The notes: generated by a model not told the origin, from the sequence alone. Positions 18,096-27,851 are shown, numbered from the stretch's first letter. The stretch is DNA of 64,000 nucleotides from Bacillota bacterium (GCA_012841065.1 DUVI01000029.1:20394-84393); one strand, 5' to 3'. Translations and numbers: made by a program.

Positions 18096-19289
18096 CTAGA
18101 ACCCCGTGGCCTTCTTGAGCGCCTGGCTCAGGTCGGCAATAATGTCGTCTACGTGCTCCAGCCCCACGGAAATCCTCATAAGGCCGTCTGAAATACCTGC
18201 AGCTTGCCTGGCCTCGGGAGTCATGACTGAATGGGTCATAGACGCAGGGTGCTGAACCAGGGTGCTGGTTTCGCCAAGGCTTACTGCAAGGTGACACAAC
18301 TTCACTGAATCCATCAAGGTCTTCCCTGCCTCGAATCCGCCCTTGAGTTCAACGGATATCATTCCACCGAAACCTATCATCTGTTTCTTGGCCAGCTTAT
18401 GTTGAGGATGGGACTTGAGTCCAGGGTAATACACCCTTTCCACTCCAGGGTGGTTCTCCAAAAACTCGGCCACTTTCATGGCATTGTGCTCATGGCGCTC
18501 CATCCTTACATGGAGGGTCTTGATGCCCCGGAGTATCAGCCACGCATCGAATGGACCCAAAGCTCCGCCCAGATCCTTCTGTGTGGTTTGCGCAACATGG
18601 TCCATGAACTCTTTCGGACCTACAGCGATACCTGCAAGCAGATCCCCGTGTCCGCCCAGATATTTGGTGGCGCTGTGAACAACCACGTCTATGCCCCAAT
18701 CGATTGGCCTTTGGAAAACCGGAGTCATGAAAGTATTGTCCAGGACTGTCATGATGCCATGCTTCTTGGCGATTTGAACCATAGCTTCCATATCCACCAG
18801 TTTGAGCACGGGGTTAGCAGGAGATTCGAAATATATCAGTTTGGTATTTGGCTTAATAGCCCTCTCCACCTGCTCAGGTTCAGAACAGTCAACAAAATCC
18901 ACCTGAACCCCGAATCGTGTCAGGAGTTCAGCCAACAACGAGTAAACACACCCGTATACGCATTTGTCCGCCACAATGTGATCCCCGGCGCTGACCATCG
19001 CTATTGCCACTGAAGATATGGCGGACATACCAGAAGCAAATGCTATGGCCTTTTCCCCGTTCTCCAAGGCGCTCATACACTCTTCCAACGCAGCAATTGT
19101 GGGGTTGCCCAACCTGGTGTAAATGTAACCCTCAGACTCTCCGGAGAACCTGGCAGCCCCCTCGTCTACGCTGGGAAATACAAAGGTGGATGTTTGGTAA
19201 ATTGGCGTGACTATTGAACCAGTGTAAGGTTCAGGCCCCTGGCCTATGTGGGTTGCCTTGGTCTCAAGCCGCATGCCATCCTTATCCAT
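18096..19289 (-). CDS. methionine gamma-lyase / trans-sulfuration PLP enzyme
   Basis: PLP-dependent enzyme of 397 aa from the Cys/Met metabolism family. The PLP lysine is K209 in VVHSATKYLGGHGD. Tyr57 and Arg59 (YIYTRLGNPT) bind the phosphate of the neighbouring subunit, and D184 contacts the ring. C114 in CVYGCVYS lies where methionine gamma-lyase has its characteristic active-site Cys, so breakdown of methionine to 2-oxobutyrate, methanethiol and ammonia is favoured over cystathionine gamma-synthase or O-acetylhomoserine sulfhydrylase. The ATG at 19289 is preceded by GGAGG at seven bases; the longer open frame upstream is not used. It is a single gene with its own terminator. Confidence 0.82.
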   Translation of the reverse strand: MDKDGMRLETKATHIGQGPEPYTGSIVTPIYQTSTFVFPSVDEGAARFSGESEGYIYTRLGNPTIAALEECMSALENGEKAIAFASGMSAISSVAIAMVSAGDHIVADKCVYGCVYSLLAELLTRFGVQVDFVDCSEPEQVERAIKPNTKLIYFESPANPVLKLVDMEAMVQIAKKHGIMTVLDNTFMTPVFQRPIDWGIDVVVHSATKYLGGHGDLLAGIAVGPKEFMDHVAQTTQKDLGGALGPFDAWLILRGIKTLHVRMERHEHNAMKVAEFLENHPGVERVYYPGLKSHPQHKLAKKQMIGFGGMISVELKGGFEAGKTLMDSVKLCHLAVSLGETSTLVQHPASMTHSVMTPEARQAAGISDGLMRISVGLEHVDDIIADLSQALKKATGF

Positions 19290-19376
19290 ATTTACGCCTC
19301 CATAAGAAAACTTTGAATGCTTGCACTTACAATATTCTTCGTAACTCAAAATTTTCCTTTTCAGACGGGAAGGGAT

Positions 19377-19402
19377 CAAAAAAAGGGATTGGCAAAACGC
19401 CA
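19377..19402 (-). terminator. possible terminator of the nucleoside operon
   Basis: On the minus strand a short stem, TGGC with GCCA (19402-19390), is followed by ATCCC and a run of seven T (19384-19378). It lies about 30 bases after the last gene of the operon. The stem is weak. Confidence 0.4.
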
Positions 19403-19433
19403 CCCCATGGCATTTAAAACCTTTATCGAGAGC

Positions 19434-20378
19434 TTATTGAGCCATCTGTTCCAGGTATTTCACTGCATTGAAAATAAGTTCTATGAACCGCTCTCTGTCT
19501 ACTCCCAAGGCCACATGGCAGTTAGGCTCCCTTCCCGTAACACCTCTGAAATCCACCACGGTCCTGCCTAGGGTAAACTCCGCCGATGTCTCCACACATA
19601 CGCTAAGGTGCCTGGTTGACACGATATCAGGTTCAAATACTGCGGCAACCGCCAGGGCGTCATGGATAGGATTGCCTTCGAACCGCTTGCGGTAGTGGTT
19701 CCCGTAGAAATCCATAAGTTCGGCAACGGTCCTGCCTATTCGTCCAAATCTGCGCAAAGCCTCGATTTCGTCGGGATATATCAGCGCTTTGTGGGTGACG
19801 TCAAGTCCTATCATGGTGATAGGCACGCCTGATTCAAACACAATCCGAGCAGCCTCCGGGTCAACGTATATATTGAACTCTGCGGCAGGCGTCCGGTTGC
19901 CTTCCAGGGCGGCGCCACCCATGAGCACGATCTTTTCAATCTTGCGTTTGATTTCAGGCTTTGCAAGCAGGGCTATAGCTAAATTGGTAAGCGGACCTAC
20001 CGGCACCAGGGTCACTTTTTCAGGGTGATTGAGCAAAGTATCGGTTATAAGGTCAAACGCGCTGCGCCCGGAAGCATCCGGATCCTCGTCTCCAGGTTCA
20101 CCGAGCCCGCCAAGCCCGGTCTCTCCGTGAACTTGAGGCGCTGTAACCAGCGGCCTGAGGATAGGTTTATCCGCCCCCCTGGCCACTTCCACATCTGCCC
20201 CGATAAACGACAAGAACTTCCTGGCATTGCGGTGCGTGTTCTCACCTGTGGTGTTGCCCGCAACGGTGGTTACTCCCAACACATCCAGCTTCCCGCATCC
20301 GAAGGCCAGGGCAAGAGCTACCGCATCATCGATTCCAGGGTCGCAATCGATGATGACCGGGATTTTGCCGTTACTCAT
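19434..20378 (-). CDS. inosine-uridine preferring nucleoside hydrolase (copy 1)
   Basis: Splits ribonucleosides into free base and ribose. Member of the IUNH family with 314 aa. The Ca2+-binding N-terminal signature is IIDCDPGIDDAVALALAF, followed by GNTTGENTHRNA. The second half has PAAEFNIYVDPEAA and the NPIHDALAVA Asp-containing stretch. The ATG at 20378 has GGGAGG seven bases ahead and overlaps the upstream permease stop by 8 bp, implying coupled translation. It is the last gene of the nucleoside operon. A second hydrolase is encoded at 25143-26063 and differs in sequence, so the two may divide purine and pyrimidine nucleosides. Confidence 0.9.
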   Translation of the reverse strand: MSNGKIPVIIDCDPGIDDAVALALAFGCGKLDVLGVTTVAGNTTGENTHRNARKFLSFIGADVEVARGADKPILRPLVTAPQVHGETGLGGLGEPGDEDPDASGRSAFDLITDTLLNHPEKVTLVPVGPLTNLAIALLAKPEIKRKIEKIVLMGGAALEGNRTPAAEFNIYVDPEAARIVFESGVPITMIGLDVTHKALIYPDEIEALRRFGRIGRTVAELMDFYGNHYRKRFEGNPIHDALAVAAVFEPDIVSTRHLSVCVETSAEFTLGRTVVDFRGVTGREPNCHVALGVDRERFIELIFNAVKYLEQMAQ

Positions 20379-21294
20379 TGGAAGACCTCCCTGACTTAAG
20401 CTGCCTTCCTGAATACACTGCAAGCACCACGAGGGTTACTACATACGGGATCATCTGGATAAACTCGCCCGGGACCCTCAAGCTTTGCATGTAATTGGAC
20501 AGCGCATCAGTGAATCCAAACAAGAGGGAAGCAAGAAACGCCCCAATTGGGTGATTGCGTCCTAGAGCTTTGGCTGCCAAAGCGATAAACCCTCTGCCTG
20601 ATGTCATGTTCCGGGAAAACCAGCTCACATACCCCATGGAAAGGTGAACCCCACCCATACCGGCCAGGGCGCCGCTCAAGGCCAACGCTATGAACTGCAC
20701 CTTGTGTACTGAGATCCCCACCGAATCAGCAGCATCAGGATTTTCGCCTACGGCCCTGAGCCTCAAGCCAAAAGATGTCTTGTAGAGGAACAGGTATATC
20801 ATTACCACGGCGATAAGTGCCAAATATGTGAGCACATTTTGCTTGCCGATGATGGCTCCTATTACTGGGATGTCCTTAATGATTGGGATTTGGATCTCAG
20901 GCATCACTTTGCTGGGCAAGGAACTGGAAACACCTTTGTCATGGGCGACTGCGTACAACAAGAACACAGTCCCCTCGGCAGCCAGAAGGTTGAGTGCAAT
21001 CCCCGCCAAGATCACGTTGGTCTTAAGCTTCAGGTGAAAATACCCGAGCACCAGGCCCATCAGGATACCAGACGCCACTCCTGCCAGAAAACCAACCCAC
21101 GCTGATCCAGTAAACGCAGATGCGATTACCCCCATAAGCGCTGAAATCAGCATCATACCTTCCAGAGCGATGTTTACTACCCCTGACAAATCGGCAACCA
21201 CTGCACCGAGGGACGCAAACAGGACAGGAGTCGTAACACGCAATATGGATGCAGCAAAAGAAGCTGAGAACACTGCCCTAAGAAGCGGATGCAC
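20371..21294 (-). CDS. nucleoside ABC importer permease 2 (NupQ/YufQ type)
   Basis: Integral membrane permease of 307 aa, from the BPD_transp_2 family used by nucleoside and sugar importers. About eight to ten hydrophobic segments are visible. The cytoplasmic coupling region ENPDAADSVGISVHKVQFIA matches the EAA-like loop of this family. The N-terminus LGAVVADLSGVVNIALEGMM is highly typical of the second permease in BMP-type systems. It starts with GTG behind GAGGTG and overlaps the previous permease by 17 bp. It works with the permease at 21278-22336, the ATPase and the BMP lipoprotein. Confidence 0.9.
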   Translation of the reverse strand: MHPLLRAVFSASFAASILRVTTPVLFASLGAVVADLSGVVNIALEGMMLISALMGVIASAFTGSAWVGFLAGVASGILMGLVLGYFHLKLKTNVILAGIALNLLAAEGTVFLLYAVAHDKGVSSSLPSKVMPEIQIPIIKDIPVIGAIIGKQNVLTYLALIAVVMIYLFLYKTSFGLRLRAVGENPDAADSVGISVHKVQFIALALSGALAGMGGVHLSMGYVSWFSRNMTSGRGFIALAAKALGRNHPIGAFLASLLFGFTDALSNYMQSLRVPGEFIQMIPYVVTLVVLAVYSGRQLKSGRSSNE

Positions 21295-22336
21295 GTTGCT
21301 TCACCTCTTTCAGCGTCAAGCGGTGTCTGTAGCCGGCAAGGAAAGCTTCAGCGGTCACCAGCAATATGATCACAGCTTGTATGATGGATACCATTTCAGC
21401 CGATACGTCAGCGTACATGGCCATGACATCAGCACCTACCCGCAGGTATGCAAGGAATACAGCAGCCAAAGGCACCAAGAGGGGGTTGTTCCTGGCCAGA
21501 ATCGCGATAATCACCCCGTCAAACCCGTATCCCGGGCTAGCCTGCCACTGGAAGCGGCGGTAGATGCCGAGCATCTCAACTGCGCCTCCAAGCCCCGCGA
21601 CGGCACCTCCCAATACTTGGATCAGCAACATAACCTTGAGGACAGGGATCCCTGAGTACCTGGCGAAGCTGATGTTCTGTCCTGTCATCCTGGCCTCATA
21701 TCCCTTGCTTGTCCTGTACAAGAAGTAGTAGCAGGCGAAAACCACCAAGAACATCACAAATACGCCGGCATGAAGCTTTGTGGTCCTGGTAAATTGGGGT
21801 AACCATGAACTCTCCTTCAACGGAAGAGATACCAGAGCTCCGGCCGAAGGATCCCTGAGGTGGTAAGTTATCAGGTACATCCCAAGTTTGAGAAACACAT
21901 AGTTAAGCATTAGCGACGCTACCAGTTCAGACGCATTCCAACGCGCCTTTAGAATCCCCGGAATGAAGCCTCCTATCGCCCCGGCGACCATTCCTGCTGC
22001 CAAACATGCCACTGTGTGTATTACAGGCGGGAGATCCAGGAAAATTCCGGCTGCCGTCGCAGCTACCGCCCCTATGAAAAACTGGCCCTCCGCTCCCATA
22101 TTGAACTGGCCCGCAGAAAACACCAAGGATACTGCCAAACCTGTAAAAGTCAGGGGAACTGCCGCTTCAAGAAAAGACCCGAAGCGTCTGATACTTGTGA
22201 ACGGCCCCTTCAGAAAATACCCGAAAGCCTCCGCAGGCGATTCTGAAACCAATGAGGTGACGATAAAACCTATGATAAGCGCTGCGGCAATGGCTACTCC
22301 GGTCCTAAGCAGTTCGAACCAAGCATTTCTCCTCAT
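21278..22336 (-). CDS. nucleoside ABC importer permease 1 (NupP/YufP type)
   Basis: First permease of the nucleoside importer, 352 aa, with about nine membrane segments. Conserved features include AVPLTFTGLAVSLVFSAGQF, the glycine-rich NMGAEGQFFIGA, and GYEARMTGQNISFARYSGIP in the coupling loop. The ATG overlaps the ATPase stop in an ATGA arrangement, so the ratio of subunits is probably set by translational coupling. The neighbouring nucleoside hydrolases and ribokinase make nucleosides the most likely cargo. Confidence 0.9.
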   Translation of the reverse strand: MRRNAWFELLRTGVAIAAALIIGFIVTSLVSESPAEAFGYFLKGPFTSIRRFGSFLEAAVPLTFTGLAVSLVFSAGQFNMGAEGQFFIGAVAATAAGIFLDLPPVIHTVACLAAGMVAGAIGGFIPGILKARWNASELVASLMLNYVFLKLGMYLITYHLRDPSAGALVSLPLKESSWLPQFTRTTKLHAGVFVMFLVVFACYYFLYRTSKGYEARMTGQNISFARYSGIPVLKVMLLIQVLGGAVAGLGGAVEMLGIYRRFQWQASPGYGFDGVIIAILARNNPLLVPLAAVFLAYLRVGADVMAMYADVSAEMVSIIQAVIILLVTAEAFLAGYRHRLTLKEVKQRASAS

Positions 22337-23934
22337 TCAACCGGCCTCCCCATCATCGAAGCCGTAACCTCGTCAGGCTCCTGACGTTTCAGCCCCAACA
22401 TGTACAGCCCGATCTCTTCTTCCTCAAGTCCCTGAACTTCGTCGAAATAAGCAACAACCTGCCCTTCGTACATTACAATCAGCCTGTTTGAGAGGCTCAT
22501 CACTTCAGTAAGGTCCGCAGATACTAAGAGTACGGCTGTGCCGCTCTCTGTAGCATCCACGAGATACTTGTGGACAGATTCTGTAGCTCCTATGTCGATC
22601 CCACGGGTAGGCTGGTTTGCAATGATCACCTTAGGTTCAGTAGAAAACTCCCTGGCTATAACAACTTTTTGAATGTTGCCTCCTGACAGGGTGCCAACAG
22701 CTTGCTGGGCGGATGAGGCCTTTATACCGAACCTGCTGATGAGATCTTGGCCCAACTTGGCAACCGCCTTGATGTCCAAGGAAAATCCATTGCTCACAGG
22801 CCGTTTATCGTACCTGGTCGAAATCAGGTTCTCAGATATAGATGCATTGGATGCCACCCCAAAGATCATCCTGTCTTGAGGTATGTGTGAAAGCCCCATA
22901 TCTCTTATCTCCCCAGGGCTCTTTCCAGTGGCATCCTGCCCGCAAACCCATATTTCCCCACTGTCGCACGGTGAAAGCCCGGTGATCACTTCCGCCAGTT
23001 CCACTTGGCCGTTTCCCTCAACTCCTGCAATCCCGAGGATTTCCCCTGCCCTTACCTGCAAGGTTACATCTTTTAGCACTTGGGTGCCGTCCTGGACAAG
23101 GTTGAGGTTCTTGGCCAACAGCCGGACTTCACCGCGAGTGCCTGTGGCCTTGGGCCGCATGGGCTTTAGGACAACGTCGCGGCCTACCATCATCCTGGAT
23201 ATTTCTTCAACCGTCACTTGATCTGTGTCCCGGGTTCCTATCACCTTGCCTGAGCGTAAGACTGTTACCCTGTCTGATAGCTCTTTGACTTCACGGAGTT
23301 TGTGGGAAATGAAGATGATGGTATGCCCCATCGCTTTCAGTGATTTGAGGGCTTCAAACAGTTCGTCGGTTTCCTGGGGGGTGAGCACTGCAGTAGGCTC
23401 GTCCAACACAAGGATATCTGAGCCGCGCATCAGGGCTTTGAGGATCTCTACCCTTTGTCTGATGCCTACAGGCACATCCTTTATTTTCGCGGCAGGTTCC
23501 GCATGCAGGCCGTACTTCTCGCTCAACTCTTTGCACACCTGTTCGGCCCGCTTCCTGTCAAACCAAATGCCTTTTCGCGGTTCTGCCCCCAGCACGATGT
23601 TTTCGGCCACGGTAAGGGAAGGAGCAAGCATAAAATGCTGGTGAACCATGCCAACTCCGTACCTTATAGCATCATTGGGGGAAGATATCCTGACTTCTTC
23701 GCCTTTGATAAAGATACTGCCTTCATCCGGCTTCTCCAGCCCAAACAACACTTTCATTAAGGTAGTCTTGCCCGCTCCGTTTTCGCCTACAAGGGCATGG
23801 ATTTCTCCTTTGCGCACTTCAAAGGTTACGTTTGAGTTGGCCACCAAGCCATTGGGATAGACTTTGGTGATTCCCTTCATCAACAAAATGGGATCTGTTG
23901 CTTGAGGTTGTGCTTGAGCCCTCACGCCATCCAC
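22333..23934 (-). CDS. nucleoside ABC importer ATPase with two ABC domains (NupO/YufO type)
   Basis: Cytoplasmic ATPase of 533 aa with two fused nucleotide-binding domains, as usual for BMP-type importers. Domain 1 (about 17-250) has Walker A GENGAGKTTL and Walker B DILVLDEPTAVL. Domain 2 (about 265-505) has GVEGNGQVEL, a degenerate Walker A, the signature LSGGNIQKV, and IIANQPTRGIDIG. An asymmetric second site is normal for this family. It starts with GTG. It lies 60 bases after the BMP lipoprotein gene. Confidence 0.92.
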   Translation of the reverse strand: MDGVRAQAQPQATDPILLMKGITKVYPNGLVANSNVTFEVRKGEIHALVGENGAGKTTLMKVLFGLEKPDEGSIFIKGEEVRISSPNDAIRYGVGMVHQHFMLAPSLTVAENIVLGAEPRKGIWFDRKRAEQVCKELSEKYGLHAEPAAKIKDVPVGIRQRVEILKALMRGSDILVLDEPTAVLTPQETDELFEALKSLKAMGHTIIFISHKLREVKELSDRVTVLRSGKVIGTRDTDQVTVEEISRMMVGRDVVLKPMRPKATGTRGEVRLLAKNLNLVQDGTQVLKDVTLQVRAGEILGIAGVEGNGQVELAEVITGLSPCDSGEIWVCGQDATGKSPGEIRDMGLSHIPQDRMIFGVASNASISENLISTRYDKRPVSNGFSLDIKAVAKLGQDLISRFGIKASSAQQAVGTLSGGNIQKVVIAREFSTEPKVIIANQPTRGIDIGATESVHKYLVDATESGTAVLLVSADLTEVMSLSNRLIVMYEGQVVAYFDEVQGLEEEEIGLYMLGLKRQEPDEVTASMMGRPVE

Positions 23935-23994
23935 CTCATCCTCTTCAAACTAGGCCAACGGGGCAAGGGGACATCCCCCTTGCCCCACCAACGC

Positions 23995-25116
23995 TTACGG
24001 AGCTACTGAATCACGCAGTTCCTTCACGGCATCAGGGCCCATTTCTAAAGCAGAAGGCACCTGTATTTCGCCTGACTTGACTTTTTGTGCAAGTTCGTCT
24101 AGTTTGGCCCTCATTTCCTCGGGTACATTCCTCTCATAAAACTCGTTGATGGCAAGCCCTACTGCGTCTTCCTTGAGGCCCAGGCTTTCAGCCTTGCCAA
24201 GTTCAAGCTTGCCTTCCTGGAACAGCTTGGCTGCCCTAAACAGAGAGTTGTCAACGCGCTTCAGCATAGAAGTAAGCACCAGTTCAGCCTTTTCCGGGTC
24301 TGAATCCTTGAACAACATGGCCTGGTCAGAGTCTACTCCGATGGCATAAAGACCTCTTTCTTTGGCTGCGTCAAGCTGCCCCAAACCGCTTCCACCGGCT
24401 ACGTTAAACCCGATGTCGACACCCATGTCATACTGGGCCAGGCACATTTCTTTGCCCTTGGCAGGGTCGCTGTAGGATTCTACATAGGACACTGCCACTT
24501 TGATCTCAGGATCTATGCTCTTTGCACCCTCGATGTAACCCACCAGGAAGTCATTGATTACAGGTGCATCCATGCCGCCCAAGAAACCGATAAGCTTTTC
24601 TTCGTTTGCCCGGGGCAGATCTGAAGTGGTAACCATCGCGGCAAGAGCTCCGGCAAGATAAGAGCCTTCGTTCTGTCTGTAAAGGATCGAGTATACGTTG
24701 CTGTAATCGCCATTCGCGTAGTCCACGGATACGTCAAACAACACGTATGTCTTCTCGGGGAACTTAGGAGCGACTTCTTCAATCTGTGTCTGCATGTTAA
24801 AGGTTCCGGTGATGATAAGGTCCCAATCCTGGGTAGATACGTCGGTAAGGGTAGGTTCCCAGGCAGAGGGGTCTGTACCCATTTCGATTACCTTGACCTC
24901 CCAGCCCAGTTGCTCTTTGATCATCTGCATGCCCCGGTTAGCTGAATCCAGGAATGACATGTCTCCAAGGTTGCCCGCCAGCAAGAGCACGGCTTTATAC
25001 TGCTGCTCCTGCCCTTCGCCGTTTTGAGATTCCGGGTCCTTAGTCCCGCATCCGACCAAAACGACAGACGCAAGCAGCGCCGCCACCAGCATTAGCCCTA
25101 CGAGTCTCTTGTTCAA
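23995..25116 (-). CDS. BMP-family substrate-binding lipoprotein of the nucleoside importer
   Basis: Extracellular lipid-anchored receptor of 373 aa that delivers nucleosides to the permeases. The signal peptide ends in the lipobox SVVLVGC near residue 23. The mature part has the family stretches AVLLLAGNLGDMSFLDSANRG, split as GDMSFLDSANRG, and IGFLGGMDAPVINDFLVGY. The longest frame begins at an ATG at 25143 without a ribosome site. TTG at 25116 has GGAGGTG five bases ahead and gives a standard signal peptide, so it is preferred. Its upstream neighbour is the second nucleoside hydrolase, 26 bases away. Confidence 0.9.
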   Translation of the reverse strand: MNKRLVGLMLVAALLASVVLVGCGTKDPESQNGEGQEQQYKAVLLLAGNLGDMSFLDSANRGMQMIKEQLGWEVKVIEMGTDPSAWEPTLTDVSTQDWDLIITGTFNMQTQIEEVAPKFPEKTYVLFDVSVDYANGDYSNVYSILYRQNEGSYLAGALAAMVTTSDLPRANEEKLIGFLGGMDAPVINDFLVGYIEGAKSIDPEIKVAVSYVESYSDPAKGKEMCLAQYDMGVDIGFNVAGGSGLGQLDAAKERGLYAIGVDSDQAMLFKDSDPEKAELVLTSMLKRVDNSLFRAAKLFQEGKLELGKAESLGLKEDAVGLAINEFYERNVPEEMRAKLDELAQKVKSGEIQVPSALEMGPDAVKELRDSVAP

Positions 25117-25142
25117 TTCTTGCACCTCCGGTTTTCCGGTCA

Positions 25143-26063
25143 TTATTTTGCGTTGATCGCATCCAAGAACATGTTTTCAATCTTGGCACGATCGCAAGCA
25201 AGAGCGATTGAAGCATTTGGTTTGCTTCCGTCATCCATGCGCTCATCGATTACAGTAAGTCCCCTGCTGAACCGTCCGCCGGTCTCTACTGTAACCTTTG
25301 CATTCAACTGTTGGGTAATCACAGTTGGGTCAATCGCCGCACATGCGGCCAGCAGATCGCACAGCAGAAGCACTTCTGAGCCAAGGTAAGCTTTTGTTCT
25401 TCCCACCGAGTACTCCATAGCTTGGGCAAACGCCTTGCCCACTTCGGTTGAAGATCTCCTAATCCGGACAATAACTTCTGATCCAAACACTGTGTCAAGG
25501 CATGTCTCCCACGGAACCATTATTATAGGTATTCCTGACTCGAACACCACTGCAGCAGCTTCGGGGTCAGCAAATATGTTGAACTCCGCCAACGGGCTTG
25601 TATTGCCCCTGGCCCGTGAAGTGCCGGCCATCATCACAATCTGCTTAATCCGCTTTTCCAGTTCCCTCTCTTTAGCTATAGCTAAAGCCACGTTGGTAAG
25701 GGGGCCCAGAGTAAGCAAAGAAACCTCCTGCTTCTTTGTAGATTCAATGATAAAGTCCACGGCATATTGGTCTTGGGGTGCAATACCCGGTTCAGGCAGT
25801 GAGGTATTGCCAAACCCATTTTCTCCATGATACTCCGCAGCATGCTCACGTTGTTGCAGAATAGGCCTGCTTGTGCCCTGATAAACCGGCACGTCTCCAC
25901 CCATCAGTTCAACGAGTTTGAGCGCGTTTCTGGTGGTGTGATTTAGTCCAACGTTGCCGTGAACCGAGGTGATCCCTAAGATGTCCAAAGCACCTGAGTT
26001 GACAGCCGTAATGATGGCAGAAGCATCGTCAATGCCAGGGTCTGTATCGATTATCCATTTCAC
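25143..26063 (-). CDS. nucleoside hydrolase (copy 2)
   Basis: Ribonucleoside hydrolase of about 306 aa, a paralogue of the gene at 19434-20378. The Ca2+ site is WIIDTDPGIDDASAIITAV, followed by GNVGLNHTTRNA. The middle has PLAEFNIFADPEAAAVVF. The GTG at 26063 is chosen, because GGAGG sits nine bases ahead; the TTG three codons earlier touches it directly. It follows ribokinase and precedes the BMP receptor. With the other copy it brackets the importer, so bases and ribose are released as soon as the nucleoside enters. Confidence 0.9.
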   Translation of the reverse strand: MKWIIDTDPGIDDASAIITAVNSGALDILGITSVHGNVGLNHTTRNALKLVELMGGDVPVYQGTSRPILQQREHAAEYHGENGFGNTSLPEPGIAPQDQYAVDFIIESTKKQEVSLLTLGPLTNVALAIAKERELEKRIKQIVMMAGTSRARGNTSPLAEFNIFADPEAAAVVFESGIPIIMVPWETCLDTVFGSEVIVRIRRSSTEVGKAFAQAMEYSVGRTKAYLGSEVLLLCDLLAACAAIDPTVITQQLNAKVTVETGGRFSRGLTVIDERMDDGSKPNASIALACDRAKIENMFLDAINAK

Positions 26064-26216
26064 TTTGCTCAACCTCCGGAGATAAGCTTGTTGGATACGT
26101 CCTTGGGAGTCCGCCTTATGTTCTGGCTCCCACCCCCTATTCCAAACCAGGTTCTACCTGTCGAAAAGCTATGCACTTAACATTATCATGTTATTACATT
26201 CGCGCAGAAACAAGGA

Positions 26217-27134
26217 TCAACCTTGGAGAAGAGCTTCAACCTCACCGCGTTCCGGCATAGAAGGCTGTGCACCTTTGCGCGTAACAGCCAATGCACCTAC
26301 CGCATTTGCAAACCTGCACGCTTCTTCAAGGGATTTGCCCTCACACAGAGCCACTGCCAGCCCGCCGGCAAATGCATCACCTGCGGCGGTGGTGTCCACA
26401 GCCTGAACCCTGTACCCCGGAATGCTGCCAAACCTGCCGCCTTCAGCATAAACCAGGCCGCTTGCACCTAGTTTTATCACCACAGCTCTTGCCCCTGCGG
26501 CAAGCAAGTCAGACGCAGCAAGTTTCGCGCTTTCCACATCCACCACCCGGCGCCCTGTTAGGAAGGACGCTTCATGCTCGTTAGGTGTAAGCACATCGAT
26601 TCCACTGAGCAACTCCCGTGACAGGACAACAGGTGGAGCAGGGTCAAGCATCACTTGTGTGCCGCATTGTCTCGCGACCTTCACGGCATACTCCACGGTT
26701 TCGAGGGGTATCTCCAGTTGAAGCATTAGCACCTTTGCTCTTTCCAAATGAGGCTTGAGTGAATCAACGTCAGCCGTGCTGCAATACCCGTTGGCACCTG
26801 GAACAACGATAATCGAGTTGTCTCCTGTATCATCCACTGTTATGAAAGCAGAGCCTGTAGGTACGTCTTGAGTGGTGGCAATAAGTTCCTTACCCGCTCC
26901 TGCTGATGACAGACTGTCAAGCACTACCTTGGAAAAGACGTCGTCACCTATCCTCCCTGCCATAGCCACATTACCACCCAGTTTTGCTGCCGCCACAGCT
27001 TGGTTGGCGCCTTTTCCTCCCGGAAAGATGGAAAACTCAGTGCCCTGGACAGTCTCGCCCACGGCCGGGCGTCTTGTAACCCTCACCACGAAATCTACAT
27101 TCATGCTGCCCAGTACAATAAGGTCTCTGTTCAC
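26217..27134 (-). CDS. rbsK: ribokinase
   Basis: PfkB-family kinase of 305 aa that phosphorylates D-ribose at O5 with ATP. The N-terminal substrate site has GSMNVDFVVRV and FPGGKGANQAVAAAKLGG. The C-terminal ATP and catalytic site has AVDTTAAGDAFAGG with the catalytic Asp. It starts with GTG behind GGAGG. It opens the operon rbsK, nucleoside hydrolase, BMP receptor, ATPase, two permeases, nucleoside hydrolase. It uses the ribose freed by the hydrolases, feeding the pentose phosphate pathway. Confidence 0.93.
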   Translation of the reverse strand: MNRDLIVLGSMNVDFVVRVTRRPAVGETVQGTEFSIFPGGKGANQAVAAAKLGGNVAMAGRIGDDVFSKVVLDSLSSAGAGKELIATTQDVPTGSAFITVDDTGDNSIIVVPGANGYCSTADVDSLKPHLERAKVLMLQLEIPLETVEYAVKVARQCGTQVMLDPAPPVVLSRELLSGIDVLTPNEHEASFLTGRRVVDVESAKLAASDLLAAGARAVVIKLGASGLVYAEGGRFGSIPGYRVQAVDTTAAGDAFAGGLAVALCEGKSLEEACRFANAVGALAVTRKGAQPSMPERGEVEALLQG

Positions 27135-27300
27135 GCCAGTGTCGCCTCCTCACGTTAAATCTATCTTCAACGGGAAGCCAGGGCAAGCTGTTCCGATTGA
27201 CAAACGACATACTTGGAAAAAGCCAAATACGGCTGATTCCTGTGTCAGATAAGGGTTTACCGGCATAGCGTTATGTGACAGATGTTTTCGGAGGTGCACC

Positions 27301-27771
27301 ATGCACATTCAAGGGTTCTCAGCAACCATTTCAAAGGAAAGCCTGGCGCGGCTCCTGAAGGCCATAAGGTTCCCCGAGGGCGTAACCCTCATTGATTCGA
27401 TGCTTGCCGACGGAACGATTATCCTGGTACTCAGAATGGCATCGTACTTCGGGATACCGGTAAGGGTTAGATTAGAACTTGATTCCTTCCTTGGCTCGAG
27501 GATCATTTTCAAGGCAACTCCACCTATCAGGTTTCCAATTGAAGGTGTCTTGGAAATGTCACCGTCCGATGAACCGGAGACAGTTTCACACAACCGGTAC
27601 ACATTGGCTGAAATGGACTTGGTGAAGCTTTCTAAGGGCATGATCACGGCCGCTACGATAAGCAACTTGTCCATTACCACGCATGGAATCTTTCTTGAGG
27701 CACAAGGCATTCAGGCAGACCCACACAAGATTCTTGCTGCGTTCCAAAGCGTGTCAACCAATCACAAGTGA
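27301..27771 (+). CDS. conserved-looking protein of unknown function
   Basis: Protein of 156 aa that I do not recognise. The start is well supported by GGAGG in TTTTCGGAGGTGCACC just ahead of the ATG. It has no signal peptide and no membrane segment. It alternates short hydrophobic strands (TIILVLRMASYFGIPVRVRL) with polar turns, suggesting a beta-rich fold, possibly of the lipid-binding or surface-associated type, but that is a guess. It is followed on the same strand by the YmaF-like gene 80 bases on. Confidence 0.6.
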   Translation: MHIQGFSATISKESLARLLKAIRFPEGVTLIDSMLADGTIILVLRMASYFGIPVRVRLELDSFLGSRIIFKATPPIRFPIEGVLEMSPSDEPETVSHNRYTLAEMDLVKLSKGMITAATISNLSITTHGIFLEAQGIQADPHKILAAFQSVSTNHK

Positions 27772-27851
27772 CACAAGGGATTCATATTGTATCTTGACAT
27801 AAGTGCGATTACCGGTGCCTGCGGCCCAGGGGCACCTAAGGAGGGAACAGC

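Noticed and set aside
27794-27836. TTGACA and a GGTGCC/GGCACC hairpin ahead of the YmaF gene
   Set aside because: No -10 box at a proper distance, and the hairpin is short without a T-run.
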